Shown here: positions 1-8,766 of the stretch, piece after piece
Position numbering within the stretch: the first letter of the stretch is position 1
Layout of the letters: the number at the start of each line of letters is the position of its first letter
NCBI GenBank assembly: GCA_013361525.1
Contig: JABFXY010000063.1
Span: 1 to 64,000, forward strand
DNA: 64,000 bases
From: Polyangiaceae bacterium
Lineage (GTDB): Bacteria; Myxococcota_A; Polyangia; Polyangiales; Polyangiaceae
Direction of reading: 5' to 3'
Translations under genes and position numbers: made by a program
Notes under the pieces: model-generated
Seen by the model: only the letters and a program-made list of their open reading frames with translations
Told to the model about the DNA's origin: nothing
Database searches by the model: none

Positions 1-77
1 GCACCACGCGGCAAGCGCATAAATTCTTACCATTCATGTTGCGTCGCAACACGACCCGCTGCATATTCGGGTCCTGC

Positions 78-1331
78 ATGTTGTACGAGCTCCACACCCT
101 CCAGCGCTGGTGGATGGGATCAATCGCCGACATTTCGGCGCAAAACTCTCAGCTGCTGCGAAGGGTGCCGGGGCGCATGCTCGCGCCGGCCGCAGCGGGC
201 TGGGAATTGTTGCATCGCATCACAAAGGAGTATCCTCGCCCGGCGTTCGGAATCGATTCGGTAGTCGCGCACGGACAAGCCGTTTCGATTCGCGAGGAGA
301 CGGTCGCAGTCACACCGTGGTGCCGCCTCGTCCGCTTCACACGCCACGCCGCCGATTCGCGGACCGCCGCCCAGCTCGAGCGCGACCCACGCGTCCTGCT
401 CTGCGCGCCGCTGTCCGGGCACTTCGCCACCCTTCTCCGGGAGACGGTGCGGTCGCTGTCGCAGGACCACGACGTCTACGTCACCGACTGGTCGGACGCG
501 CGCGATGTTCCGCTCGCGGATGGCTTCTTCGGCCTCGACGATTACGTCCTTCACCTGGAGCGATTTCTGCGTTTCCTCGGGCCGGACGAGACCCACGTCG
601 TCGCGGTATGTCAGCCCGCCGTGCCGGCCCTCGCAGCCGTCGCGCGCATGGCGTCTGCCGGCGAGGCGACGCCGCCGACGCTCGTCCTTTTGGCTGGCCC
701 CATCGACGGACGCATCAACCCGACACAGGTGAATCGGCTCGCGACCGAGCACTCCCTCGCCTGGTTCGAGCAAAACCTCGTACACCGCGTCCCCGCTGGT
801 TATCGCGGTGAGGGCCGGCGCGTCTATCCGGGCTTTTTGCAGCTCGCAGCTTTCGTGTCGATGAATTGGGATCGCCACATCGCGTCCTATCGTGATTACT
901 GGCTCGACCGCATGTTCGGCCGCAGCGAATCCGCTGCGCTCCACGAACGGTTTTACGACGAATACAACGCCGTATTGGACATGGACGCGCCCTATTACCT
1001 GGAGACGGTCCGCCTCGTCTTCCAAGAACATGCGCTCGCGCGGGGCACGTGGAGCGTCGCCGGGGATCGGGTCCGCCCCGAGGACGTGCGCGATACGGCG
1101 TTGTTCACGATCGAGGGCGCCGACGACGACATTACGGGTAAAGGGCAGACGCACGCCGCACACGCGCTCTGCTCGGGCATCGCCGACGCCGGAAGGCAAA
1201 CGCTGACGGTCGATGGCGCCGGGCACTACGGCGTATTTTCGGGCCGCCGCTGGCGCGAAGGCATTTATCCCAAACTGCGCGATTTCGTGCGCGAGCACGA
1301 TCGGGGACGCCGAGGAGGGGGGACGATATGA
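78..1331 (+). CDS. phaZ: Intracellular poly(3-hydroxybutyrate) depolymerase
   Basis: Cytoplasmic PHB depolymerase of 417 aa, which breaks stored polyhydroxybutyrate into 3-hydroxybutyrate units. The ATG at 78 is chosen because the protein then opens MLYELHTLQR, the start of the Ralstonia PhaZ1 type; an in-frame upstream ATG at 36 adds 14 unrelated residues. Family blocks are visible along the whole length: APLSGH, VYVTDW, the nucleophile-elbow block VAVCQP with Cys178 (family enzymes use Cys), RRVYPGFLQ, RFYDEYNAVLDM, the GADDD acid block and GHYGVFSGRRW with the catalytic His. Length matches the family. The last four bases overlap the next gene (ATGA), so the two are translationally coupled and both act in PHB mobilisation. 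Confidence 0.95.
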   Translation: MLYELHTLQRWWMGSIADISAQNSQLLRRVPGRMLAPAAAGWELLHRITKEYPRPAFGIDSVVAHGQAVSIREETVAVTPWCRLVRFTRHAADSRTAAQLERDPRVLLCAPLSGHFATLLRETVRSLSQDHDVYVTDWSDARDVPLADGFFGLDDYVLHLERFLRFLGPDETHVVAVCQPAVPALAAVARMASAGEATPPTLVLLAGPIDGRINPTQVNRLATEHSLAWFEQNLVHRVPAGYRGEGRRVYPGFLQLAAFVSMNWDRHIASYRDYWLDRMFGRSESAALHERFYDEYNAVLDMDAPYYLETVRLVFQEHALARGTWSVAGDRVRPEDVRDTALFTIEGADDDITGKGQTHAAHALCSGIADAGRQTLTVDGAGHYGVFSGRRWREGIYPKLRDFVREHDRGRRGGGTI

Positions 1332-2116
1332 CGACGTTTTCGGGGAAAGTCGCGCTCGTCACGGGCTCGACGAGCGGGATCGGACTGGGCATCGCGCGCG
1401 CCTTCGCGGCGCGGGGTGCGCATGTCTTGTTGAACGGATTCGGCAATGTCGAGGCCGCGCTCGCCGACGTGCGCGGCGCCGCGTCGGAGCCCGACGCGAG
1501 GGTTCTGCATCATCCTGCTGACATGTCGCGACCGTCCGAGGTGGACGCGATGATGCGATATGCAGACGACGTGTTCGGCGGCGTCGACATTCTCGTCAAC
1601 AATGCGGGCATTCAGCATGTGGCGCCGGTGGAGGCCTTCGCACCGGAGCGCTGGGATGCCGTGCTCGCGATCAACCTGACATCGGCGTTTCACACCATGC
1701 GCCTCGCATTGCCCCGCATGCGCGACAAAGGTTGGGGGCGCATCGTGAACGTGGCCTCGGTGCACGGGCTCGTCGCCTCCGCATACAAGGCCGCGTACGT
1801 CGCGGCAAAACACGGGCTCGTCGGCCTGACGAAGGTCGTCGCCCTGGAGACGGCGCGAACCAACATTACGTGCAATGCAATTTGTCCCGGCTGGGTGCTG
1901 ACGCCCCTCGTGCAAGCACAGGTCGAGGCCCGCGCCGCCTCGAGCCATCTGGCGCTGGAGACCGCGCGCGACGAGCTGCTGTCCGAAAAGCAGCCTTCCG
2001 GTCAGTTCGTGACGCCGGAGCAGCTGGCCGAGCTCGTCGTGTTCTTGAGCAGCGACGCCGCGGCTCAGGTGCGCGGCGTCGCTTGGACGATGGACGGCGC
2101 CTGGACTGCCCAATAA
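1328..2116 (+). CDS. bdhA: 3-hydroxybutyrate dehydrogenase (SDR family)
   Basis: Short-chain dehydrogenase of 262 aa, expected to oxidise 3-hydroxybutyrate to acetoacetate with NAD+. The N-terminal Rossmann glycine motif is TGSTSGIG, followed by NNAG (residues about 88-91), and the Ser-Tyr-Lys triad sits in VASVHG and AYVAAKHG. The C-terminal block GQFVTPEQLAELVVFLSS and the ending MDGAWTAQ are typical of bacterial BdhA. A strong ribosome site, GGAGGGGGG, lies about 7 nt before the ATG inside phaZ. The direct overlap with phaZ gives a two-gene PHB degradation operon: depolymerase makes the substrate, this enzyme feeds it to ketone-body metabolism. Confidence 0.92.
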   Translation: MTTFSGKVALVTGSTSGIGLGIARAFAARGAHVLLNGFGNVEAALADVRGAASEPDARVLHHPADMSRPSEVDAMMRYADDVFGGVDILVNNAGIQHVAPVEAFAPERWDAVLAINLTSAFHTMRLALPRMRDKGWGRIVNVASVHGLVASAYKAAYVAAKHGLVGLTKVVALETARTNITCNAICPGWVLTPLVQAQVEARAASSHLALETARDELLSEKQPSGQFVTPEQLAELVVFLSSDAAAQVRGVAWTMDGAWTAQ

Positions 2117-2123
2117 GCCAATT

Positions 2124-2149
2124 GCACCCAGTGCCGCCCGGTTGGGTGC
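2124..2149. terminator. Stem-loop after bdhA
   Basis: GCACCCA and TGGGTGC form a 7-bp perfect stem with a 12-nt loop 8 bases past the bdhA stop. There is no T tract, so intrinsic termination is uncertain. It may instead be a processing site or an operator for the RHS gene that follows. Confidence 0.35.
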
Positions 2150-2257
2150 GATCTCGCTCTGTCGCACCAGCGAAACCGCTCGTATCTAGATTTTCGTCGC
2201 GCCGCGGATAAGCTCTCGACTCCCGCGACGTAGGACGGGTCCGGACACCGAGCTAGC

Positions 2258-5200
2258 ATGGCGCGCACCGCTCCCGTTCCGAATATCCCTCCGATTCCGG
2301 GCATGTGTCCGAGCATCGCGGTCCTCGCCGGCGGCGGTGACGGCGGCGGTGGCTCGGGCGGATCGGGACAAGGCGGGGACGGCCAAGGCCCGGGCGGTGG
2401 CAGCGGGTCCGCGGACGGCGCTGCAGGCGACGGGCGCACCGCGCCCGCAGGCGCGCCAGGCTCCCCCCAAGAGGGCCATCCGGTGGACGTCGTCACCGGC
2501 GACGTCTGGACGATGCCCGCGCTCGATCTGTGGATGGATGCACCGCTGCCGTTCAACTTCTTCCGCAGATACAGGAGCGCCTCGCGCGAGCGCGACGTCG
2601 GCCTCGGCCATGGGTGGTCGCACAGCCTGGGCTGGCAGATCGTCGAGCGACGCGACCATCTACGCGTATGGAGCGACGAAGGGATTCGCACCGACTTCCC
2701 CAATCTCGTAGAGGGGGAACGAGCCATCGGCCCCTTTGGGATGCTCGTATCGCGCGTCGCCGCCGGATACGAGCTCGATGCAGGAGACGGGCTGACACGT
2801 GTCTTCGAGCCGCTGACGGAAGACCGACACATCCATTGCCTGACGGCGGTTCGCGACCGAAACGGCAATGCGACGACGCTCGAGTACGATCGCGGTCGGC
2901 TCGTCCTGGCCTCCGACAGTGCGGGAAGGCGCATTCGATTCATGCGCTCCTCGCGCGGGCAAATCGCGGCCGTCGCCGTCCTCGACGACGAGGATTGCTG
3001 GGTCACCTTCGCTACCTACGAATACGACGAAGCGGAAAACCTCCGATGCGTGACCGACGCCGATGGCCACTCCGCGAGGTTTACGTACGACGAGGACCAC
3101 CGTCTCACGTCCGAAACCGACCGTGTCGGCCTGACGTTCCACTTCCTCTACGACTCGTCCGGTCGTTGCATCGAGACATGGGGCGATCGTGCCGACGGGC
3201 CCGATCCTAGCCTTGCGCCCGATTTGCCTCCGCTCTTGGCGGACGGTCGCACGCCCGCTCGAGGCATCTATCACCGTCGCCTGGAGTACCTGCCCGGGCG
3301 CTATACCGAAGTCGCCGATTCCACGACGACGCGCCGCTACGAGGGAAATGTCCACGGCACCGCCGACAAGGTCGTCGGGGCCGGTGGTGTCACGACTTGC
3401 ACGTACGACGAGCGCGGGCACGTTCTGTCGATGACCGATCAGATCGGTTCGACCACCCGGGTGCTGCGCGACGAACGCGGACGCGTCGTCCTTTTCAGCG
3501 ATCCACTCCACCGCGAATACCGGATCGATCGCGACCCTCACGGCCTCCCCCTCCGGCTCCGGGATCCAATGGGTGGCGTTCATCGGTTCGAGCGCGACAC
3601 ATGCGGCAACGTGCTGATTTCGGAGGACCCGATCGGTCACGTCGAATCGCACGAATACGATCGGCGCGGGCTCCGAATCGAGACGCGACTGCGCAGCGGC
3701 GGCGTCGTTCGCATGCGGTATGACGACCGCGGCAATCTGGTCGAACAGACCCTTCCGAACGGTCTCGTTCGGAGCTTCACATACGATGCGTTCGGTCGCA
3801 GGCTGAGCGCCGTCGACCCGTCGGGCGACGTGACGCGTTACACCTATTCCGCGCGCGGCGACCTAATCGCAGTCGAGCGTCGCGACGGCACGCGGGCCGA
3901 ATATCGCTACGACGGTGAGGGGCGCCTCCTGTCGGAGCGCATGTCCGACGGCAGTGTCATAACGCACCGCTGGGGCGGTGTTCGGAAGCTCGTGGAGCGA
4001 CGCGACGCCGGGGGCAATCGCGTCTTGCTTTCCTACAACCGTGAGGGCGAGCTCCTCGCAGTGGATAAGGGGAACGGCGAGCTCCATCGTTATGTGCGCG
4101 ATGCCCTCGGCCGCGTGATCGAGGAGGTCACGTTCGATCGGCGGACGATTCGATATCGCTACGACGCGGCGGGCCGCTGCATCGCCATCCGGGAAGGGAC
4201 GCACGCGACGACCAACGCGTACGACGCCGCCGGACAGCTCGTGATGCGCGAGCTCGCGGGCGGCGACACGGTGGCGTTCGCGTACGACGCACACGGCGCG
4301 ATGGTCTCGGCCGCGAGCGCATCGGGGAAAGTGCATTTCACGCGAGATGCCCTCGGACGGATCGTCGAGGAGTCCCAGTCCACCGGTGGCGAGACGCATA
4401 CCGTGCAGTACCGATACGACCCCGAAGGGAATATCGTCGAACGCCGGACCTCGCTCGGACACCACGTCGTCTTCGAGCGCGACACCATGGGGTCGATCGT
4501 GCGCACCGTCCTGGACGGCACCGACGAGATCGTGTCGAGACACGACGCGTATGGCCGAGAAGTCACGCGCGTCCTGTCCGATGTCGCGCGGATCGACAGC
4601 ACCTTCGACACCGCGGGGCGATTGTTGCGTCGCACCATCGACGACGGCCAATCGGTCTCGGCTCGTCCGGCCGAGCCGCGATGGATCGGCGAACCGATCG
4701 CGGGCGCGGTCGACCACCGCTACCGGTACGACGCACTCAGTCGCGTCGTCGAGGCCGCGCGCGAACATGATGATACTGTCAGTTACCGCTACGATGACTC
4801 GGGCCGCCTGATCGCTGCCGGCCCCGAGGGGCCGAAGGAACAGCGGTTCGCCTATGACACCGCGGGAAACCCGAGGTTCGACGCCGAAGCAAGAGTTTAC
4901 GACCCCGGCGGCCGCCTGCGTAACAAGGGCGAAACGACGTACGCGTGGGACACGCTCGGGCGACTGCGCGACAAGACCCAGCGCTTGCCCGACGGTCGCC
5001 TCCGGCGCTGGACCTACGGCTGGAACGATGAGGGATCGTTGCGCGAGGTCTCCGCGCCTGACGGCACGTCGGTTCGATTCACCTATGATCCGTTCGGAAG
5101 GCGCCTCGAAAAGATCGTCCGCAGACGTGAGCGCCCCGGCGACCAGCCTGCACTCGTCTCACGGACCCGCTTCGTGTGGGACGGCCCTACCCTGCTCCAC

Positions 5201-6115
5201 GAAATCTGCGAGCGATCCGGCGAGCAACGAACGACGACCGAGGACCGAACGTTCCTCTATGGCGACACCGGGTTTGCTCCGATCGGCCACCGCGCAGGCG
5301 GCGTTTGGTACCATTACGTCAACGGTCCGACCGGCACGCCGGAGAAGATCGTCGACCGTCGCGGGCAGGTGCATGTCGCACTGCAATGGAGCGCATGGGG
5401 TCGAACGACGCAGACGACGCCCGGCGCGGCTCCGGCGCGCACGCCGCTCCGGCTCCAAGGGCAATATGCCGACGAGGAGACCGGCCTACACTACAATCGA
5501 TATCGGTATTACGACCCCGACACGGCTCAGTTCATCAGTCCCGACCCGATCGGACTGCGAGGCGGGTTTCAGCTGTATGCGTTTCCGACGGATCCGATAA
5601 ACCAGTGTGATCCACTGGGCCTCGCCTGGCCGCCGCAGCCGATGCCGCCCGAGGTCGCCAGCCTTCGTCAGCAAGCCAGCGCGGCCGGTGCGGCGCACCG
5701 CCCCGGCTTCGATGCCGCGCTCCACGAAGTTCAGCAGCAGCACACCGGCGCCGACGTCGGCCGTGGCTTTTGCAACGACCTCGCGCACGCCTACGCGAGG
5801 CAGAACCCCGGCTCCACCGTCATCACGATGGAGCCTCAGCGAGGCCTCGGATTGCAGACCTATCAGGGTGTCAGCAACGCGTCGTCGGAGCAGTCTCGTT
5901 GGCCCGCGCACGCGGCCGTTCAGATGCCGCCGATCCCCGGTGGGCCGGTCCACGATCCCGACCAGCGAATGGTGTTTCCGAATCAACAAGCCTGGATGAA
6001 CTCGGTGGCGCCCGGGGCGCGGGTTCGAAATGAAGCGGGTGTGCCGCCGGATCCGGCGCCGACACCGGGCCGATTCGGCGGCCCGGCCTCCCCCGGCGAT
6101 CGCGATTTCTTTTAG
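2258..6115 (+). CDS. RHS-repeat protein with variable C-terminal domain (polymorphic toxin type)
   Basis: 1285-aa RHS/YD-repeat protein. Residues 1-75 hold the myxobacterial RHS N-terminus (VPNIPPIPGM, then a Gly-rich tract). PVDVVTGDVW at about 77-86 begins the DUF6531-type segment, and more than twenty YD repeats (forms of RYDxxGR) fill about 180-1060. The core ends with HYNRYRYYDPDTAQFISPDP and a DPLGL motif at 1118-1122, the normal junction with a swapped-in toxin tip. The last ~160 residues contain FCNDLAHAYARQ and TVITMEPQ and match no toxin fold I recognise. No signal peptide or PAAR motif is visible. In the family the shell encloses the tip; effector activity here is inferred. The next gene starts 5 bp later, where an immunity partner would be expected. 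Confidence 0.88.
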   Translation: MARTAPVPNIPPIPGMCPSIAVLAGGGDGGGGSGGSGQGGDGQGPGGGSGSADGAAGDGRTAPAGAPGSPQEGHPVDVVTGDVWTMPALDLWMDAPLPFNFFRRYRSASRERDVGLGHGWSHSLGWQIVERRDHLRVWSDEGIRTDFPNLVEGERAIGPFGMLVSRVAAGYELDAGDGLTRVFEPLTEDRHIHCLTAVRDRNGNATTLEYDRGRLVLASDSAGRRIRFMRSSRGQIAAVAVLDDEDCWVTFATYEYDEAENLRCVTDADGHSARFTYDEDHRLTSETDRVGLTFHFLYDSSGRCIETWGDRADGPDPSLAPDLPPLLADGRTPARGIYHRRLEYLPGRYTEVADSTTTRRYEGNVHGTADKVVGAGGVTTCTYDERGHVLSMTDQIGSTTRVLRDERGRVVLFSDPLHREYRIDRDPHGLPLRLRDPMGGVHRFERDTCGNVLISEDPIGHVESHEYDRRGLRIETRLRSGGVVRMRYDDRGNLVEQTLPNGLVRSFTYDAFGRRLSAVDPSGDVTRYTYSARGDLIAVERRDGTRAEYRYDGEGRLLSERMSDGSVITHRWGGVRKLVERRDAGGNRVLLSYNREGELLAVDKGNGELHRYVRDALGRVIEEVTFDRRTIRYRYDAAGRCIAIREGTHATTNAYDAAGQLVMRELAGGDTVAFAYDAHGAMVSAASASGKVHFTRDALGRIVEESQSTGGETHTVQYRYDPEGNIVERRTSLGHHVVFERDTMGSIVRTVLDGTDEIVSRHDAYGREVTRVLSDVARIDSTFDTAGRLLRRTIDDGQSVSARPAEPRWIGEPIAGAVDHRYRYDALSRVVEAAREHDDTVSYRYDDSGRLIAAGPEGPKEQRFAYDTAGNPRFDAEARVYDPGGRLRNKGETTYAWDTLGRLRDKTQRLPDGRLRRWTYGWNDEGSLREVSAPDGTSVRFTYDPFGRRLEKIVRRRERPGDQPALVSRTRFVWDGPTLLHEICERSGEQRTTTEDRTFLYGDTGFAPIGHRAGGVWYHYVNGPTGTPEKIVDRRGQVHVALQWSAWGRTTQTTPGAAPARTPLRLQGQYADEETGLHYNRYRYYDPDTAQFISPDPIGLRGGFQLYAFPTDPINQCDPLGLAWPPQPMPPEVASLRQQASAAGAAHRPGFDAALHEVQQQHTGADVGRGFCNDLAHAYARQNPGSTVITMEPQRGLGLQTYQGVSNASSEQSRWPAHAAVQMPPIPGGPVHDPDQRMVFPNQQAWMNSVAPGARVRNEAGVPPDPAPTPGRFGGPASPGDRDFF

Positions 6116-6120
6116 GTGCC

Positions 6121-6705
6121 ATGGCCGTCGTCGATCGCATCTTGCTCGTCTATTACGGACCGTTCCTCGCGGGGCGCCATACATCCTTGGGCCACGCGAC
6201 GGGCCATTACCCCTATTACGCGGACACCTTCCGGGGGACCCTCGGCATCCAGGGCGACGAGTTCGACCTGTTTCTTCAGATCACACGGTTTCGATCCTTC
6301 CTCGGACCGTTTCCCTACGCCGAGCTCATCTCCGACGAACGGTATGGCGCCGAACGTGAGCACCTTCGAGGTGAGCTGGAGTCGCTACGTCGAACGAGCG
6401 GTGTCTTGTTCGTCGCCGATCCCGGTCGCCCCGAGGCGAACGCAGCCGCGCTCACGCAACTGCGCGCCGATCTGCGCGAGGCCGGCAAAACGCCGGACGA
6501 CATCCCGGTCGTCTTTCAGCTCAACAAGCAAGACTTGATCGCAGCGGGCCTCGTGCCGCCTTTCGATCGCAGCGCGTTCGATTGGGGCGCGGACCACGAC
6601 TTCGTCGAAACGACGGCTTCCCGAGGAATCGGCTCGCGCGACGCGCTCGACCGCGCGGTCGTCCTGGCCGCGCGCGCGCGCCGCGCCGGCCGCGGCGGCG
6701 CCTGA
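6121..6705 (+). CDS. Degenerate MglA-like small GTPase paired with the RHS gene
   Basis: 194-aa protein resembling the Ras-like GTPase MglA along its length. YYGPFLAGRHTSL at 11-23 aligns with the MglA P-loop block YYGPGLxGKTTNL, but the essential Lys is Arg19 and the next residue is His20. GVLFVADP, DIPVVFQLNKQD (G4 motif NKxD intact) and VETTASRGIG (G5-like) follow in the MglA order. The G3 box (PGQ in MglA) is replaced by sequence around LFLQITRFRS. Length equals MglA (about 195 aa). Loss of the P-loop Lys and G3 suggests a GTPase that binds nucleotide poorly or not at all. It starts 5 bp after the RHS stop, so it is probably co-translated; a role as immunity protein, chaperone or target mimic is inference. 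Confidence 0.7.
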   Translation: MAVVDRILLVYYGPFLAGRHTSLGHATGHYPYYADTFRGTLGIQGDEFDLFLQITRFRSFLGPFPYAELISDERYGAEREHLRGELESLRRTSGVLFVADPGRPEANAAALTQLRADLREAGKTPDDIPVVFQLNKQDLIAAGLVPPFDRSAFDWGADHDFVETTASRGIGSRDALDRAVVLAARARRAGRGGA

Positions 6706-6724
6706 TCGGCTTTCTCCGTCGCGG

Positions 6725-7129
6725 CTACTTGGGCTGCGTGAGGCTGAAGACGTTGCCGGAGTCGTCGACGAACGTCGCCTCGACGCCGTAAGGCCGCTCT
6801 TCGGGCTCGCTCTTGAACTCGACGCCTTTGGCCTTCAGCTCTGCATACGTTTTGCGGCAATCGCGCGTCGCGAACACGCCCATCCCGAGCTCGCCCGATT
6901 GGACGAGCGTACGCAGCGACGCTTTGGATTCGCCCTGCATCGGGGAGCCCTGGACCGGCATGAGAACGATTTGAAGCTCGGGCTGGCCGGGTGGCCCGAC
7001 GGTCAGCCACCGGAAGTTGCCCATGGTCACGTCCATGCGAACTTCGAAGCCGAGCTTCTCGGTGTAGAAGGTCTTCGCGCGCTCCTGGTCGAGCACGTAA
7101 ATCGATGCGTGGGACAGTCGGTCGATCAT
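6725..7129 (-). CDS. VOC (glyoxalase/bleomycin-resistance fold) family protein
   Basis: 134-aa single VOC domain with paired beta-alpha-beta-beta-beta modules: IDRLSHASIYVLDQERAKTFY at the start (His7 is a candidate metal ligand), LGFEVR, then LGMGVFATRDC and FVDDSGNVFSLTQP, where the usual C-terminal Glu ligand is not obvious. Family members act as dioxygenases, isomerases or antibiotic-binding proteins; the substrate cannot be read here. It lies 45 bp downstream of an AraC-type regulator on the same strand, probably in one transcript. A GAAGGAGAAACG ribosome site precedes the ATG. Confidence 0.85.
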   Translation of the reverse strand: MIDRLSHASIYVLDQERAKTFYTEKLGFEVRMDVTMGNFRWLTVGPPGQPELQIVLMPVQGSPMQGESKASLRTLVQSGELGMGVFATRDCRKTYAELKAKGVEFKSEPEERPYGVEATFVDDSGNVFSLTQPK

Positions 7130-7174
7130 CGTTTCTCCTTCGGCGACCCACCCGGGCCGGAACGAGGAGACGGT

Positions 7175-7639
7175 CTATCGCACCGCTCCGATTCGAACTT
7201 CTTCAAAACGAACATTTTCAATCGCCGGCGCGTAGCGGCCGAGAAAACACGCCGGAACGTAGAGCGCGGCGATGCGATGCGGGACCGTTCCGAACGTGCG
7301 CATCTGGCGTTGGAACGCCCTGGGAGACACCGAGGTCTCGCGCGCGAATCGATCGCTGAACGTGCCGAGGCTCGTGTAGCCGACCGACATGCAGACCTCG
7401 GTTACGCCCACGCCATGCGAGAGCAAGCGCTTCGCGTGCGCGATGCGCAACGTGCTCAAGTAGCGCCCGGGCGTGACGCCGTAGACCGAGCGAAACACCC
7501 GCACGAAATGCTGCTCCGACAGACACGCCTGACGCGCCAGGCTCGAGACGCGCAGTGCCTCGTGCGACTCGTCGTGCATGCGCTCGCGGACAGAGGCGAT
7601 GCGACGGAGGACGTCGTCGTGGAGCCGAACAGGCCTCAT
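7175..7639 (-). CDS. AraC-family transcriptional regulator with N-terminal DNA-binding domain
   Basis: 154-aa regulator. Two helix-turn-helix motifs occupy about residues 15-112: SSLARQACLSEQHFVRVFRSVYG and VCMSVGYTSLGTFSDRFAR, with the AraC signature TPGRYLSTLRIAHAKRLL between them. Unlike most AraC proteins the DNA-binding part is at the N-terminus, and only ~40 residues follow, so no full effector domain is present. It sits between an unknown gene (7 bp away) and the VOC gene in a compact minus-strand run, so it probably regulates this run. Confidence 0.88.
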   Translation of the reverse strand: MRPVRLHDDVLRRIASVRERMHDESHEALRVSSLARQACLSEQHFVRVFRSVYGVTPGRYLSTLRIAHAKRLLSHGVGVTEVCMSVGYTSLGTFSDRFARETSVSPRAFQRQMRTFGTVPHRIAALYVPACFLGRYAPAIENVRFEEVRIGAVR

Positions 7640-7646
7640 GCCACCC

Positions 7647-8057
7647 CTACCCCTTCAGCGCCGCCCGAGCCTGGACCTTCCGGGGTGGAAGCAGGAGCGT
7701 GAGAGCCTCCACTTTGGGGAGCGCCTTCGCCACGAGGGACCGGACCGTTTCCACGTGGAAGTCCTGTTGAAAGCGCAAGACGAGGACGTAAACGCCCGCA
7801 AAGGATCGAAAGTAGGTGTGATCGCGCGCCTCGTCGATCCGCCCACCTCGGTTCAACGGGCGCGGTAGGGTCGCGAGCTGCGCTTCCGTGAGCTCCATGA
7901 CCGCGGCGCTCTCACCGCCGAAATAGAGATCGTTGCCCGCGCACCAGAGGTTCGCCCAGGCGTCGAGCACATATCCATTCTTCGCTCCCGTGACGCGCGA
8001 GAGCTCGCCGAGCTCGATCGCGAGGCGCTGCCATGCGGGGTGGGCGGGATTGGACAT
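7647..8057 (-). CDS. Hypothetical protein
   Basis: 136-aa protein of no family I recognise. It is soluble, with no signal peptide or membrane segment. It has a Trp-rich patch (AWANLWCAGNDLYF) and a basic C-terminus. Codon use is like that of the flanking genes, and the gene is tightly placed (9 bp after the transglutaminase-like gene, 7 bp before the AraC gene), which supports it being real. The gene order suggests co-transcription with both neighbours. Confidence 0.65.
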   Translation of the reverse strand: MSNPAHPAWQRLAIELGELSRVTGAKNGYVLDAWANLWCAGNDLYFGGESAAVMELTEAQLATLPRPLNRGGRIDEARDHTYFRSFAGVYVLVLRFQQDFHVETVRSLVAKALPKVEALTLLLPPRKVQARAALKG

Positions 8058-8066
8058 GTCGGTAGC

Positions 8067-8747
8067 TCAACGGGGATATTCCACCGTCACCAATTCGGAC
8101 TCGCGCGCCGACTGCGGAGACGTCCAATCCGCGTCGCCGGCAGGCCAATCCTCGGGTGAGACATCGGGCAAATGGGTATCGACCGGGTGCCATATCCCCC
8201 CGATCGCGAGCGCGGAGACGACCGCCGGATTCGGGCGCGCAAACACCCCGGGAAGGTCCACCTCGCCCGGGTGCTCGGGCCTGAACGCGAGCGCCTCTCG
8301 CCAGGGAGCGAGCTGCACGTCGATTCCCGGTTTGTTCCCGCGGGGATCGATTCGAAGAAACGTGTCGTCCGGCATCCGAACGCCGACCAAACCATGCAGC
8401 ACGAACGACGGTGTCGCCTCGTCGTAGCGAAGCCGCTGATAGCAGAGGCCGGCGGGGATGCTCACTGCGCGGAGCAGCGCGACGAGCAAATGGCTCTTTG
8501 CATAACAAAGGCCCGTGCGCTCTCGCAGGACGTCGGACGCCCTCGACGTGATTTTGCCCTCGCCGGCATCACCCGTATGCGCGACCTCGTCCCGCACCCA
8601 CTCGAAGAGCTTCACGACCGTGCCGAACCCCTCGGTGTTGGACGCGAGGCGACGCGCGAGGTCGCGAACGGCGTCCGCGTTCGAGTCGATGACGTCGCAC
8701 GAAGCGAGGAAGGGGCGAAGATCGGTGGTGGGAATGGTGTCGCGCAT
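8067..8747 (-). CDS. Transglutaminase-like cysteine protease family protein
   Basis: 226-aa protein with the transglutaminase-core triad in order: Cys in RTGLCYAKSHLLVALLRA, His in FVLHGLVGV and Asp in LRIDPRGN. Such proteins cleave or cross-link peptides; the substrate is unknown. No signal peptide is seen, so a cytoplasmic location is likely. The ATG at 8747 is chosen over an in-frame TTG at 8762 because it is followed by MRDTIPTTDLRPFL and GAAAAG precedes it. It begins 19 bp after the stop of the broken erythromycin-esterase fragment and heads the transglutaminase/unknown/AraC/VOC run. Confidence 0.82.
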   Translation of the reverse strand: MRDTIPTTDLRPFLASCDVIDSNADAVRDLARRLASNTEGFGTVVKLFEWVRDEVAHTGDAGEGKITSRASDVLRERTGLCYAKSHLLVALLRAVSIPAGLCYQRLRYDEATPSFVLHGLVGVRMPDDTFLRIDPRGNKPGIDVQLAPWREALAFRPEHPGEVDLPGVFARPNPAVVSALAIGGIWHPVDTHLPDVSPEDWPAGDADWTSPQSARESELVTVEYPR

Positions 8748-8766
8748 CTTTTCAGAAACCAAGTCG

